Shown here piece by piece: positions 10,941 through 23,200 of a stretch of DNA of 64,000 nucleotides; the first letter of the stretch is position 1; each line of letters begins with the position of its first letter. The notes under the pieces are model-generated. The model made no database searches. It was not told the DNA's origin and worked only from the letters and a program-made list of their open reading frames with translations. Source of the stretch: Notospermus geniculatus (taxonomy: Eukaryota; Nemertea; Pilidiophora; Heteronemertea; Lineidae). Both the position numbers and the translations under genes were made by a program. The stretch lies in the NCBI GenBank assembly GCA_002633025.1, contig NMRB01000060.1, positions 40,000-103,999 on the forward strand, read 5' to 3'.

Positions 10941-11166
10941 TAAAGCCTAGGTCACAAATGCACCGGGCCCCGTACGATTTTCCCCACCCAGCGGCTTGCT
11001 GCGGATTTTAGAGACTGAAACTCGGATCTAAGATGAATCATGCCGAAATCGCCTCAATAGATAGGCGGAAAGTAGGCTGGATCAAACTGGGCACCGTAGA
11101 AATTGGCCAAAATGTCTGTTTTTACTCACCGTACGGGCCCCGGAGTGGATATGTGACTGGGGCTTA
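10941..11166. mobile_element. 226-bp element TAAAGCC-AGGTCACA, copy 1
   Basis: The inverted ends TAAAGCCTAGGTCACA and TGTGACTGGGGCTTA continue inward as GGGCCCCGTACG and CGTACGGGCCCC. A nearly identical copy lies at 50823-51049 in the lectin gene, which shows recent movement. Non-coding. Confidence 0.8.
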
Positions 11167-11178
11167 ATGCGGGTGATT

Positions 11179-11298
11179 AGGGAGGTTTCGCAAGCGCCCG
11201 GTTAGGCCCTACGACGACGTTTATATATCGTGTGGGCCTAGCCAAACAATAGATAAACGTCGTCGTATGGCCTAACCGGGCGCTTGCGAAACCTCCCT
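11179..11298. mobile_element. AGGGAGGTTTCGC hairpin element with ATT duplications
   Basis: It begins AGGGAGGTTTCGCAAGCGCC, ends with the reverse complement, and is a near-perfect palindrome over its 120 bp (centre near GTGTGGGCC). ATT at 11176-11178 is repeated at 11299-11301 as a 3-bp target duplication. It belongs to the AGGGAGG family described under findings. Confidence 0.85.
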
Positions 11299-13174
11299 AT
11301 TGATTGACTTTCCGACGCGTTTACGATCAGTTTGCGATTAGTTCACGAGAAAAATGACATGACATTGAAGTTTATTGAAGTTGATCCACCGAAAAATACG
11401 TCTCCGTTGGAATCGGCCCTGTTTCGACGTCGTCTGTAGTTTATGACGTCAGACGGCGTATCGTCACGTGACGTCGTTCTGGACCGGGATTGGTCAAATT
11501 GTCTGCAACAAAGCCTACTTTAAGGCTAGTCTACACGTAGGTACAGGTATATTTGTTCTAAAACATTTACGAACATCACAGGACAAATGTTGGCAAGTGT
11601 TCCGATACAAAAATACCTATGTCTGGACCACAGGCACCTCTGAGTCGTCAGTAGGGTCAAGGGCTAGGGTTAGGGTCGGGACGAGATACCTAGTACATAA
11701 TATAGAAAATTATGTCATCTAAAACATCTTGAAACATCCTAGAACATTCTGGCACAATGTTGGCAAAATAGAAACACGCAGCTAATTCAGAACATTTAGA
11801 TGTCACACTGGCACACGGGCCACACTGAAAAACGTTACACTGGTCTTGGCTACTGAAAACATCAACCGTTTTTAGCTCAGCTGACCAGGTCAGCTGAGCT
11901 ATTCATATGACTAAATGGCGCAATGTCTTTGTGTCTGTGTGTGTCTGTGTCTGTTAAACTGGCACATTTCGCTATCGTTAGGCTGGGCATGAAACTTGGT
12001 GGAATGGTAGGCCCTACACAGGGCTTGAATCAGCACAAAAGTTTTTTTGCGATTTGACCTACGTTAAGCCCTCCAGGGGACATTTTCCGTAAAATGGAAA
12101 ACCCCAATAACTCGGCCCACTGCAGAAGCAATATAGCAAACTGAAATTAAGGCGATTTGTAGCTTAATTTCTCCTTCATCTCCCGTGGGGAGTCACTTGT
12201 TGAGAATTTTTCCACAAGGGGGCGCTAGCTGACAAAATAAAAAAACACAGCACTATTTGAATTTCCCGCGCCAGTTAGACTGAGACGATTCCTGTTGTGT
12301 TGAGGGAACTATGGGAAGATGGCAGTGCTTGCACCAAGGAATTGAGCTGAAATATGCCTATGATCATCGCATAAAATCACGATGATCGTACACAATTGCT
12401 CTAATACATCATACCTGAGTGGTAGTTTATAATATCATCAATCAATAATTTAAATTATTTTGCATCAAAATAACAAGAGGGGGTTGAAACTATACGATAG
12501 ATATTAGGAAAAAATGTAAATGATCGAACCGAGCATCAGCGATGTCAGCGTCTTACACGTCATTTTCAAGTCTTCAACTCGGCCGTGTTCAGTGCCGTTA
12601 AAATTGCTAATATTTCACATATTTTGATTGTTTGATACATATTTAGTCTGATTGGGACCATTAACGACGAAGGGATATGAAAATCTGGGTGAATCAGCTG
12701 ATATCGACGGCACCTCGCTTTCTTATCGGCTTCATTCGTCATTTCGAGTTTCTGACTCTGGCTGTTTTTGTAGCGTACGACAATAAAAATTGCTTATTTC
12801 AGGTATTTATGTAGCTTAATGTATCTTTAGTTTGACTGGGGCTATCAACGACGGAGGGGTAGGGAATTCTTGGTGTTATCAGCGGAAGTCGATGACACAC
12901 GCAGAACTCCACAACTACACCGTGGGAGATCACGTTGCTAAGCAGGCTGAATGTTTGCAGGTCTCACTACACAGATGTGAAGGAGAAGTTTATTTCGTGG
13001 TAACCGAGACCAGACCAGTTCTGTCCCGGCCGTGGCTTATCCTTCCTCCAGGAAGTTAATGCTGAATTGTCAGAGACTGACTGTCAACAATTACATGGTT
13101 AACTACAATAGAACGGTATAGTAGACGGGCATCGCCAGATCAATTAACCACGCGCTTGCTCACCTCATCCACCA

Positions 13175-13519
13175 TTAGGCCACATAAAAAAAAGCTGGTG
13201 ATCGTCCCCGCCCGACCCGCGAAAACGGCCCCGACCCCGTCTTTTTTTCAAAAAAAAATTTAAAAAAAATTTTGTTTTTCATCAAAAACAACTTTCTATT
13301 TTTTCCAAAAAACCGTTCAAATTGCCGTCTTACATATATTTTGACCATTGACATCACTTGTTGTTCAGTTCATATCGCACCTGGGATACAAAGGACGCGA
13401 TTTCAAGGCATTTGGTTGTCACCATTGACTCATTCTTCATGCCAATTCACTGTAAAAAAAGTAAAAAAGCCTCCCCCCTCCCCGAGAAAAGGACGATCAC
13501 CATTTTTTATGTGGCCTTA
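13175..13519. mobile_element. Inverted-repeat element with poly-A/T arms
   Basis: The ends read TTAGGCCACATAAAAAAAA...GGTGATCGTCC and the inverted GGACGATCACC...TTATGTGGCCTTA. The arms are followed by long A and T runs. It is nested in the longer repeat around it. No coding sequence. Confidence 0.65.
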
Positions 13520-13537
13520 GTATCGACTGGTTCCCAT

Positions 13538-13992
13538 CTATTAACCCCTTACCATTCACTGGGTGTCAAAAGATATCTATCTCGACTCACCAAGAATTGC
13601 AGGCCTATATTATCTGCTCACCCAGTAGGTCTCATACGATATCCATCTCGATTCATAAGTGATATATTAACCCATTCCCACCAAATGGGTCTGATATGAT
13701 ACAACATGTATCTATCTCGATTCACCAACCCTTCCCATCCAATGGGTGTAATACGGCATCTGTCTCGATTCACCAAGAGATATTAACCCGTTCCCACCAA
13801 ATGAGTCTAATATATGATACAACATGTACGCCTATCTATCTCCATTCACGAAGTGGTATTAACCCCTTCCCACCCTATGGGTTTAAAACGATATCTATCT
13901 CGATTCACCAAAAGATAATTAACCCCTTCCTACCCAAGTGGTCTGATAAGATATCTTTTTCGATTCACGAAGTGATATTAACCCCTTTCACT
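13538..13992. repeat. Minisatellite, about 65-75 bp units
   Basis: About six or seven degenerate copies of a unit containing ATTAACCCCTTCCCACC, AATGGGT and ATCTATCTCGATTCACCAAG lie head to tail. Unit lengths vary. The two overlapping open frames over this tract are translations of the repeat. Confidence 0.75.
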
Positions 13993-14217
13993 GATTTCCA
14001 CGAAAAACGCTAATACATGTATTTGCTTGCTGACCATTAAAAAGGCGCACTATTCGTACTTGTATCGCGTTTCTCCTGTTTCAACGTCTTGAGTCGGCAG
14101 GTCATAGTCAGGTGAGCGCAAGGCCCATGGGCCTCTTGTTACTTAAGACCACTGCTTCCAAATCAAGGGCCTAGCTTTGTTGCAGAAAACACGGACCTAC
14201 GCCTCCAATCAACAGAA

Positions 14218-17200
14218 TCATCTAGTCCAGAGCGAACCAATGATTTCTTTCGCATCATTCCGAAACTTGCTTCCTCCTCCAATCATATACGCGTAAAAAT
14301 TAACTGCATAATTCAAACTCCATAGCAAATAAAGTGTCCAGTACTCAATCTTCAATCGTAGAAACCAATACAAGTCCGACAGTTTGTACATAGCAGTTAT
14401 GAAAGGGATTGTATGACATGCATTGTACAGTCTCAACGGTATTGAAAGAAAAACGTAAGCGAGGCTGACCATCACGAGCATGCGCACCATGTACTTGCTT
14501 TCACTATCACGTGATTTGTTACTTCCTTGGTTGCCACCAGACGTCACTGCGATTTGTTTACGTTTATTTTCTGCTCGTGTGACGCCGACGATGATGGCGA
14601 TGTTGCAGCCGATAATAACGAGAAAGGGCAGGATTGTTCCGACTATGAGCTGATGATTCAAAGAAATGGTGACTAAAAGTGGAGCTTCCTTCATCTTCCA
14701 GTGGAGCAACGTCATACCTTGGAGAAATATTTTGAGTTTTCGGACATTTTCAATGACCTCAATAATTATCAGACTGAGCAAAGATTTTCTACTGTTAATT
14801 TTCGCCAAAGGTCTTCAAACAGGAGACACTAGTGAGGTTTCGGAAATCTGATGAAACCCGAAGTACGAAATACAAAATTCAACTTCATTTCCTGGACTTA
14901 ATGTATTTCTGGAGATGGTTGGTACAACAATGTCCCTGCTGCCAGTGCGTCTTTTAGCACATCATGTACATGTAAGACCAAGAGAGTTAAGGTGCATTTT
15001 GAATTTTTAAATTTCCACTTCGTAGATACGAAGTGGAAACGAAAAATAGATTTCAAAGTTTAGGCCTACACCGAAACTCTATCGGTCTAATGTCATACGC
15101 TGAAAGGCGCTGTTGCAGCAGCCGATATTTGTGGTACCAACTATCTCCTGAAATACACTACGTCATGGAAATCCAATTTCGTACTTCTACTTCGTGTTTC
15201 GTCAGATGTTAAAGAAAGCGGAAGATAAAAACTGGTGTCCAGAAACTTTTGAACAAGACCGTACGTTCTTTTGTCGTTGTCGTTATTGTTGTTAATTAGG
15301 GAGGTTTCGCAAGCGCCCGGTTAGGTCCTACGAAGACGTTTATCTATTGTGTGGATATACCCACTACGAAAACCGAACACGAAAATCGGGTTCGTGTTCG
15401 TATTTCGTACTTCGCAAAATTTCGAGTTTCGCATAAAATACGAAATACGAATGCCCGTTACATGCGCAGTTAGCTTTCGTAGAAGGCGCTTTACCAAAAT
15501 TGGCGACTGCAGATGAAGTGGAGCATATGCTGTGAGCTTATGCCCGCTGTACACGATCAAATTTTTCATCCAACTTTTTGAATATGCTCAATAAATGCGG
15601 GTTTATACAGTGACGCCACCTTATTTGTGTCGAGCTGTGGAGGTGTCAACATCCTCTGGTGAGCTCCTGCTGAACACTTTTTGAAAGAAAAAAAACTAGA
15701 CCCAGCTGGGAATTGAACCCACGCTCTGTTATCGTTGTTTCACCGTCTTCCCCATTCGCCCACCGAACTTCTTGGTAGGCTTCCCATGTTTTCTAAGTCG
15801 AAGGCCTATATGGCAAGCGGTTTGTCCACTTTATACAAAATCTATGATTTTGAATCAAAAACCTATATTTTGTCGACAAAATCATAGTTTTTGACTCAAA
15901 ATATAGTAGGCGGTGCCGTTGTAACATCTACCAGATTTCCGTACGTCAGTATTTCCCCTTTTTGCACGTATGTTAATGGTGGCGTCCACTAGAGCGCCGA
16001 CAACATTAGGAAGGGTTGCGGAAGCAAACTGTCATTTCGGCATTCTTTCCACGTCTATGGCAAGCGGTTTGTCCACTTTATACAAAATCTATGATTTTGA
16101 ATCAAAAACCTATATTTTGTCGACAAAATCATAGTTTTTGACTCAAAAACATAGATTTTGTTCTCCGAACTACCATTTTGTCTTCAAAATCATAGATTTT
16201 ATCAAAATATATGTTATAACCCCCATTCTATAACAAAATCTATGATTTTATAACAAAATCTATGATTTTGTATCGCAACTACCATTTTAGCTTCAAAATC
16301 CTAGTTTTTGACAAAATGATGGTTACAACCCCCATTTTAGCTCAAAAACCTAGATTTTGTTGGCAACTACTATTTTAGCCTTAAAATCATAGATTTTGTC
16401 AAAATAGCGGTTGTAACTGGTATTTTGATACTTTTTCATGCTTTTAGGGCATAGCTAAAATCATAGTTACTGTTGCTATGCATTTACAACCTCGTCCCTC
16501 TATCGACCTGGTCGTTGGCTCCATGCACAGTTGATACATAATTGTAATTAGGCCTAAGCCTGCATCCAACTCGCGATTGTGATCCTACTGTCAGTTGCTG
16601 ATGCTGAACTTCTCTATGCTAGGCCTAGACCTATTCACTGCCTTTGTTCGAGTGTAGAAAATAGCTTATAATATCTCTAAAAAAATAGATTGACGACACC
16701 CAATTTTTTTACAGAATTCTCAATATATTTACCCTCACTCCATCCTGCCAAGTTTGATTAGAATCCGATGGACAATCTCAGATATCTGACAAAACCTAAT
16801 GCATTATTCCATTAGTTTTTGCCCTGAGGCCAAATCCGACCGACCTTTGGCTCCAACTTGTCTATTTAGGCCTGCTGTACCGCCCTGGGTACCGGTAGCC
16901 CAGGCCATTGTTCTTTGAATGAATTTTTTTTTTTGGGGGGGGGGCATAGTAGGCCTATAAGGAATTAAAGTAGTAGGCTTAGTATAGTAGGCCTACTAGT
17001 AGGACCAAGTAGGGATATATGAGCTACAGCCTAGCCCCAGCCTTGTAGTACTGAATCGCCATAAACCACTGTCCATACCTTTGACTGTGAGGCTGTACTT
17101 TTCTAATAAGGCCAAACCAAACTAATGGTGTGTTTCCGGTAACCCGACCGACCCTGTGTGTACACCGGCCCTAAGGAATTTTATGACCCCATTAAAAAAT

Positions 17201-20200
17201 TATTGGTTATTCAACGCCGACACTATTACCAATAGCATGTTATGGTTGTTGCCTTTTAACAGCCCGAATACAGGCCCTGGTACCTACTGGTGGATGCGAA
17301 CTACCATTTTGGCACAGAGCCAAAATGGTAGTTGTTGAGAACCTCGATTCCAGGTATGTACTGTTTACATACATTTTACGTACATTTTATAAAACCATAG
17401 TTACGAGTCAAAACCATAGTTACCGGTTCAAAATATAGGATTTTGAATCAAGTGGACAAATTGTTTCAAAATCATAGATTTTGAAGTCAAAAACTAGGAT
17501 TTTGAGATAAAATCTATGTTTTTGAGCTAAAATGGCAGTTACAACCATCATTTTGTCAAAAACTAGGATTTTGAAGCTAAAATGGTAGATGCGATACAAA
17601 ATCATAGATTTTGTTATAAAATGGGGGTTATAACTTATATTTTGATAAAATCTATGATTTTGAAGACAAAATGGTAGTTCGGAGAACAAAATCTATGTTT
17701 TTGAGTCAAAAACTATGATTTTGTCGACAAAATATAGGTTTTTGATTCAAAATCATAGATTTTGTATAAAGTGGACAAACCGCTTGCCATACACGTCAAT
17801 GACTATTGGGTATTTTGGCAAGTGCAGAAACGCCGGGAAATGCTTTGGAATGATAGACAGTGAACGGAGTCTTTCAAGAATATGCGGAGAGGTTGCTGAA
17901 TGAATGCGGATTTGCTCGTCTTGTCCGCGCCCTAGTGGACGCCAGGTTTAAAGTCCTAGTTTCGCCTACTTTTTACAAGTTTAGAAAGTTAGGGCATATT
18001 GTGCTGATGAAGATGCTTTTTATTTCATTGAAAAATTCCAATTGGTTAATAAGTTATAACATATTTCATGGATTTAGTCAGAGGAGGATGTCCTGCTTGA
18101 TTAGATGACGTCACTGCATGAATTTGCATAATGAGCATGCATTTTAGTGCTGTAATGGACTTGCGCAACTATTCATGTGAACTAATGAAGTCAGAAATTT
18201 GTCAATTTGTTAATATGTCAATGAAAATGAACTTTATCTCCGCATTGGATGGCTCACATTTGATTTCATTTACCCTGCAATGACATACGCATAAATTAGC
18301 ATTTTTGACTCCTCACTGTACGAAAAATAGCACTGGCATTTTTACACACATTTTCCTCGATATCTCCTAAACCCCTCATCCGAATTTGATAAAACAAGAG
18401 GCCCAAGGGCCTGGCGCTCAGCTGACAGTTGACTTCAGTTGTAGTTGTAGGTGTAGTGAAGCATGCTGAAGGAGAGGTGGAACTAATGCCCCCTGGAGAG
18501 CAGAATGTACGTCAGATCGCAAAAATTTTTGGTCCTGTTTCGAGTCCTTCCTAGGGCCTACCACTCCACCGGCTTTTATGACCCTGGGCCTTGCGGTTGC
18601 GAAACGTGCCAGAGTCACGGACGACACACACACACACAGACGGACGCCACTCAGTATACATATGACTAGCTCAGCTGAAAGCTGAGCTAACAAAAAGCAA
18701 AATATGTCTATTTATGTGTTCTATACACTTCAGTAACAATCTGCGTAGTCAATTTTTTGATGAAACTAGGACTTTAAGGCAACGCTTGCAGATAGATCAA
18801 CGCGTTTCTCTGAGTGTCCCCTTGCTGTCAAGGCGCAGCTTATTCCGTCAAACATTTGTTGGGGAACCCTCACATATAGTATCTGTGAGTGTTCCCCCTA
18901 CAATTGCATGACTGTGAGCGTTCCCCTACGGAAATCAGGGAACATTGAAAACGCCACCCCGGCTATTCTTGCAGAATTCGACCTAGGAGTGATTAGTTTC
19001 GTCAATTCGACGTTTTTGTCCAAAGGTCGAAAACAGGTGTAATATCTGCCAGTGTTTCTGTGGGTGAGTGTGTCCCACTTATTGTTTGGGAAACGCTGGC
19101 AGATAGATCAACATGTTTCTCTGTGTGTCCTCTATTGTCAAGTCGCCGCTTATTCCGTCAGACAATAGGAGGGAAACACACAAAGATGGGGAACACTGGC
19201 AGATGTTACACCGGCGACTGTTCTTAAGGTCGATCTATAGTCATTGGGTTTTCCCCGCAGACAAGCACATTCCAAGCGACCCAAAGCTGTCACAGATAAA
19301 CCTTCACACAAAATTTCATCACTTTATCACAATTACTTTAGGAGTAATGACCATAAATGTGTTTTTCACATAACGACCCCTGGTGGAAAGACAGGGAGTT
19401 GGATCGAAATTCCAAGAGTGTTGTGCACAATAGTGGATGAGTACCTAACACATACTAAAGTTTCAAGCTCCTCCGTTGAACGGTCTAGGAGGAGATATCA
19501 CTTTCGGACGGACGGACAGCCGGCTAGCCGGGCGGCCGGACACACAGACAGACAGACAGACACAGAGACAGACAGACACCACGACCAAACACTATATGGT
19601 TTCCGATCTTGAGATCGGAAACCATAACAACAAAGAAACAACGCGCGCGATGGGTAAATCGCGTTCAGTGTATCCCTAGCCTTAAGGCCGTTTTGACGGG
19701 CGTTTTTATCGCCGCGATAATCGCCACTTTTTTAACGCTCAGTAAAAACGGATATCGCTCCGTCGGTCGATCGACTGTTGATCGAGTTTTACCATGGCTT
19801 TTTTCTCTCCTTGGCGATGCCACCCGCTGATGGCGTTTTGGGGGTTTTGACGGGCGTTTTGGATGCGATATCGCCAACCGCGTTAAAATCGCCGCGATGT
19901 AAACGCCCGTCAAATCGGCCCTTTAAGGCCTGCTTTCCATTAGAGCGTTTTCGTGCGCGTGCACTAAAACGCTCGAAAGCATTGTTTGTTTCCGCGTCGT
20001 TGGTCACCGCGCGGAAAAATACAATGCTTTCAAGCGTTTTCGCGCACGGAAACGCTTCAATGGAAAGCAGGCCTAAGGCGGTGACAGTCCGGCGCGTAAA
20101 CAACGCGTCGGGTAGCGTTCAACCAATCAGGGAGGTGGTAACACAGACCGAAACACCTACCAAAGAATCTGATTGGCGGAACGCCTGCACGACGCGTTGC

Positions 20201-23200
20201 GTACGCGCCAGTCTGTCACCGGCTTTATGGTGGTGGTCTGCTTTCTGCTTATAGGCCAAGCCGAAGTCGAATGTTCGCTTCTGCGCTGTGTATAATTACC
20301 CCGTGCACTCAGATATGAATTCACGCCAATTAACCGCGTAATCGGGCTTTCAAGAAGCATGTTCCAGTAAAGGCGGTGACAGACTGGTCCGTATACGATC
20401 CGTATACGACCCGATCCGTTGCTCCGCTTGAATCACTTTCTACTCATTTCCATTTGATGTGACAGACTGGTGCGTATCCGATCCGACACGGCACGTCAAT
20501 CCGCCCCGAATCAATCGGTTGGGCGATTTTTACGGACTGCGGACACAGCAACGCTGACCTTTTATGGACATTATCGCTATAAAATTCTATGAATTCGACA
20601 GCTCTTTTTGTTCCGAGTCGCGGACGAATCGCTTCCTTCTTGATAGGCGACAATGGCTAAAATGACCATGTGATGTAGACTTGTCGCACTAGTCTGTCAC
20701 GGCTCTCCGTTTTTTGCTGTGTCGGACACGTGCTGGACAGATACGTATCGCACACGGAACGGACCAGTCTGTCACCGCCTTTAGCCATTGTCAAAAATGC
20801 CGAAAGGGAAATACAAGTAATATTAAGCCATCTTGCTGTTGTTTACCCCACAATGTGGCTGAAGCCTAGTTTATACTTCGACGCACGACCATCGCCGGCG
20901 ACCGACGCGCGTTCTTGCGTTCGACGCCGACCCCGTCGTACTATTTGGTCGGCGTCCGATCGCAAGGCTGTTGTTACTGGAGTGGTTTCATAACGGGTCG
21001 ACGTCGCTAAAGTACGTTGGACTATGAATCAATAGGGAGGTTTCGCAAGCGCCCGGTTAGGCCATACGACGACGTTTATCTATTGTTTGGGTATACCCAC
21101 ACAATAGATAAACGTCATCGTATGGCCTAACCGGGCGCTTGCGANGGCAACAAGCGAACGAATCGCCATACACACAGTATAACATCTGCAGACTGAATGA
21201 CCACTCATGAGCCCTACGACGTTTATAAGGAAAGGATTACGCAATGATTATTTCCCAATACAAAAGCGAAACCAAGGCGACCACCAGCCCACCGTGACGG
21301 CCGCGGACATGCACGCAATACTTTGCAACTAAACCCCTACGATCTATTTCATCGTACAACTTATTTCGTCACACCACTGTCCATACCTTTGACTGTGAGG
21401 CTGCACTTTTCTAATAAGGCCAAACCAAACTAATGGTGTGTTTCCAGTAACCCGACCGACCCTGTGTGTACACCGGCCCTAAGGAATTTTATGACCCCAT
21501 TAAAAAATTATTGGTTATTGGTTATTCAACGCCGACACTATTACCAATAGCATGTTATGGTTGTTGCCTTTTAACAGCCCGAATACAGCCCTGGTACCTA
21601 CTGGTGGATGCGAATTACCATTTTGGCACAGAGCCAAAATGGTAGTTGTTGAGAACCTCGATTCCAGGTATGTACTGTTTACATACGTTTTACGTACATT
21701 TTATAAAACCATAGTTACGAGTCAAAACCATAGTTACCGGTTCAAAATATAGGATTTTGAATCAAGTGGACAAACTGTTTCAAAATCATAGATTTTGAAG
21801 TCAAAAACTAGGATTTTGAGATAAAATCTAGGTTTTTGAGCTAAAATGGCAGTTACAACCATCATTTTGTCAAAAAATAGGATTTTGAAGCTAAAATGGT
21901 AGATGCGATACAAAATCATAGATTTTGTTATAAAATGGGGGTTATAACTTATATTTTGATAAAATCTATGATTTTGAAGACAAAATGGTAGTTCGGAGAA
22001 CAAAATCTATGTTTTTGAGTCAAAAACTGTGATTTTGTCGACAAAATATAGGTTTTTGATTCAAAATCATAGATTTTATATAAAGTGGACAAACCGCTTG
22101 CCATAGGCCTACGCCTATGACGAACACAAATCATGACCGTGTCAGTTGGCTCGTTGGCTGAGTGGATAGAGTGGTCGATTGCACATCAGAAGGTCGACGG
22201 TTCGATTCCCGTCTATGACTGTAATTTTTTTTTGTATGGAATAGGCTTAAACTGCGCAAAATTGAAGTTCTGAATGTCAGAGTTCGGTTCGGACTTAGCT
22301 CTTCGACGCAAAACGCACGACAAATCTGCAAAATCTTCGTGCCTTCTATCCACCAAAGACGAAATCTGACATCTATTCACACATAAACTGATTAGGTCAT
22401 ACACAAACCATTACTGATCTCGTAATTCGTGCTGCGCGTTCGGCCGATCCGAAAAAAGGTGGTCTAGTTTGACAATGGAAATTGCCCCTGTACAAGAGGC
22501 GACGAACAACGAACGTCCACCTACGAACAGAAGTAAGCAAAAATTGATGACGTATTACGCTTTTCGTGTTCGGTTTTCGTAGTCCGTAAGGCTGCGAAAC
22601 CTCCCTATTGTTGCAACGAACTCGAGGCCGCATATCTCACGACACAAGAGGTACAGTACATGCCCAAAGAAATTACCGGTAGCCTACGTTCCACACTTTG
22701 AGAAAGTTGGCAGTATTTTGAATAAATACCTGTCCTTTCTTCAATACTGAACGTGTGGAGCCAAAACAGCTGAATATTGCATATAAATGTGAAGAATGCC
22801 GTCGTAGCCATGATCTTCTTAGCACGTGACGGACTGCACAAGATGGCCGCCTTCATCGGAGCCCAGACGGCTATGGTGCGGTCAAACGACATCTCGGCCA
22901 GGAAGAGACCTGAAGTGACACCAGCCGAGTACGCGATGAATAAAGAAAACCTAAATAATGCAGAAATCATAAGGCTTGAGACTAGGTTCCGTAAACCTGG
23001 TTTAGCGAAACATGACTTTGCCTAGATTTCAATAACAGCCGTAATGGCAAGCACACGCGGATTCACGTGAAAATCACGTCTTTGTCTGACGTGGATTTCA
23101 CGTGATTTCGTGACGTGAACAGAAGAAGACGTGATTTTGCAGAGAATCTCATAATCATCATAAGGCTTACACTAAATAGCCTGAAATCTGAGCTGACACC

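Larger units (their letters stand above)
11873..14140. mobile_element. Long AGCTCAGCTGA...GGGCCTCTTGTT repeat
   Basis: The left edge has AGCTCAGCTGA and its inverse close together (11875-11905). The right edge (GAGCGCAAGGCCCATGGGCC) is matched inverted by the shorter repeat at 18394-18690, so both look like one family in opposite orientation. The 2.3-kb body includes a separate hairpin element (13175-13519) and a minisatellite (13538-13992). Open frames here follow repeat units. Boundaries are approximate. Confidence 0.45.
15298..22606. mobile_element. 7.3-kb AGGGAGG-ended composite insertion in gene C intron 2
   Basis: The left end reads AGGGAGGTTTCGCAAGCG and the right end TGCGAAACCTCCCT, with ATT duplicated at 15295-15297 and 22607-22609. 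Further inward, ACGAAAACCGAACACGAAAA at about 15366 is matched inverted at about 22560. Removing this block and one ATT leaves an intron of 700 bp, against 699 bp in paralogous copy G (42014-42712), and restores the sequence GTTGTTA(A)TTGTTGCAAC found there. The interior is non-coding by eye and holds many nested repeats. No transposase was found, so it is non-autonomous or hollowed out. Confidence 0.85.

Noticed and set aside
13358-14013. Two adjoining open frames of 105-113 codons on the plus strand
   Set aside because: They follow the 65-75 bp minisatellite and a T-rich element arm, with no domain or splice context.
17420-17689. Open frame of 89 codons, repeated at 21734-22003 and 44591-44923
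   Set aside because: It is a translation of the AAAATCATAGATTTTG foldback arm; conservation between copies reflects DNA copies, not selection on protein.
22605-22729. Extension of gene C exon 2 past the donor
   Set aside because: The frame stays open by chance; the CAG|GTATTT donor, the constant 221-nt exon length and the phase match to exon 3 support ending at 22730.
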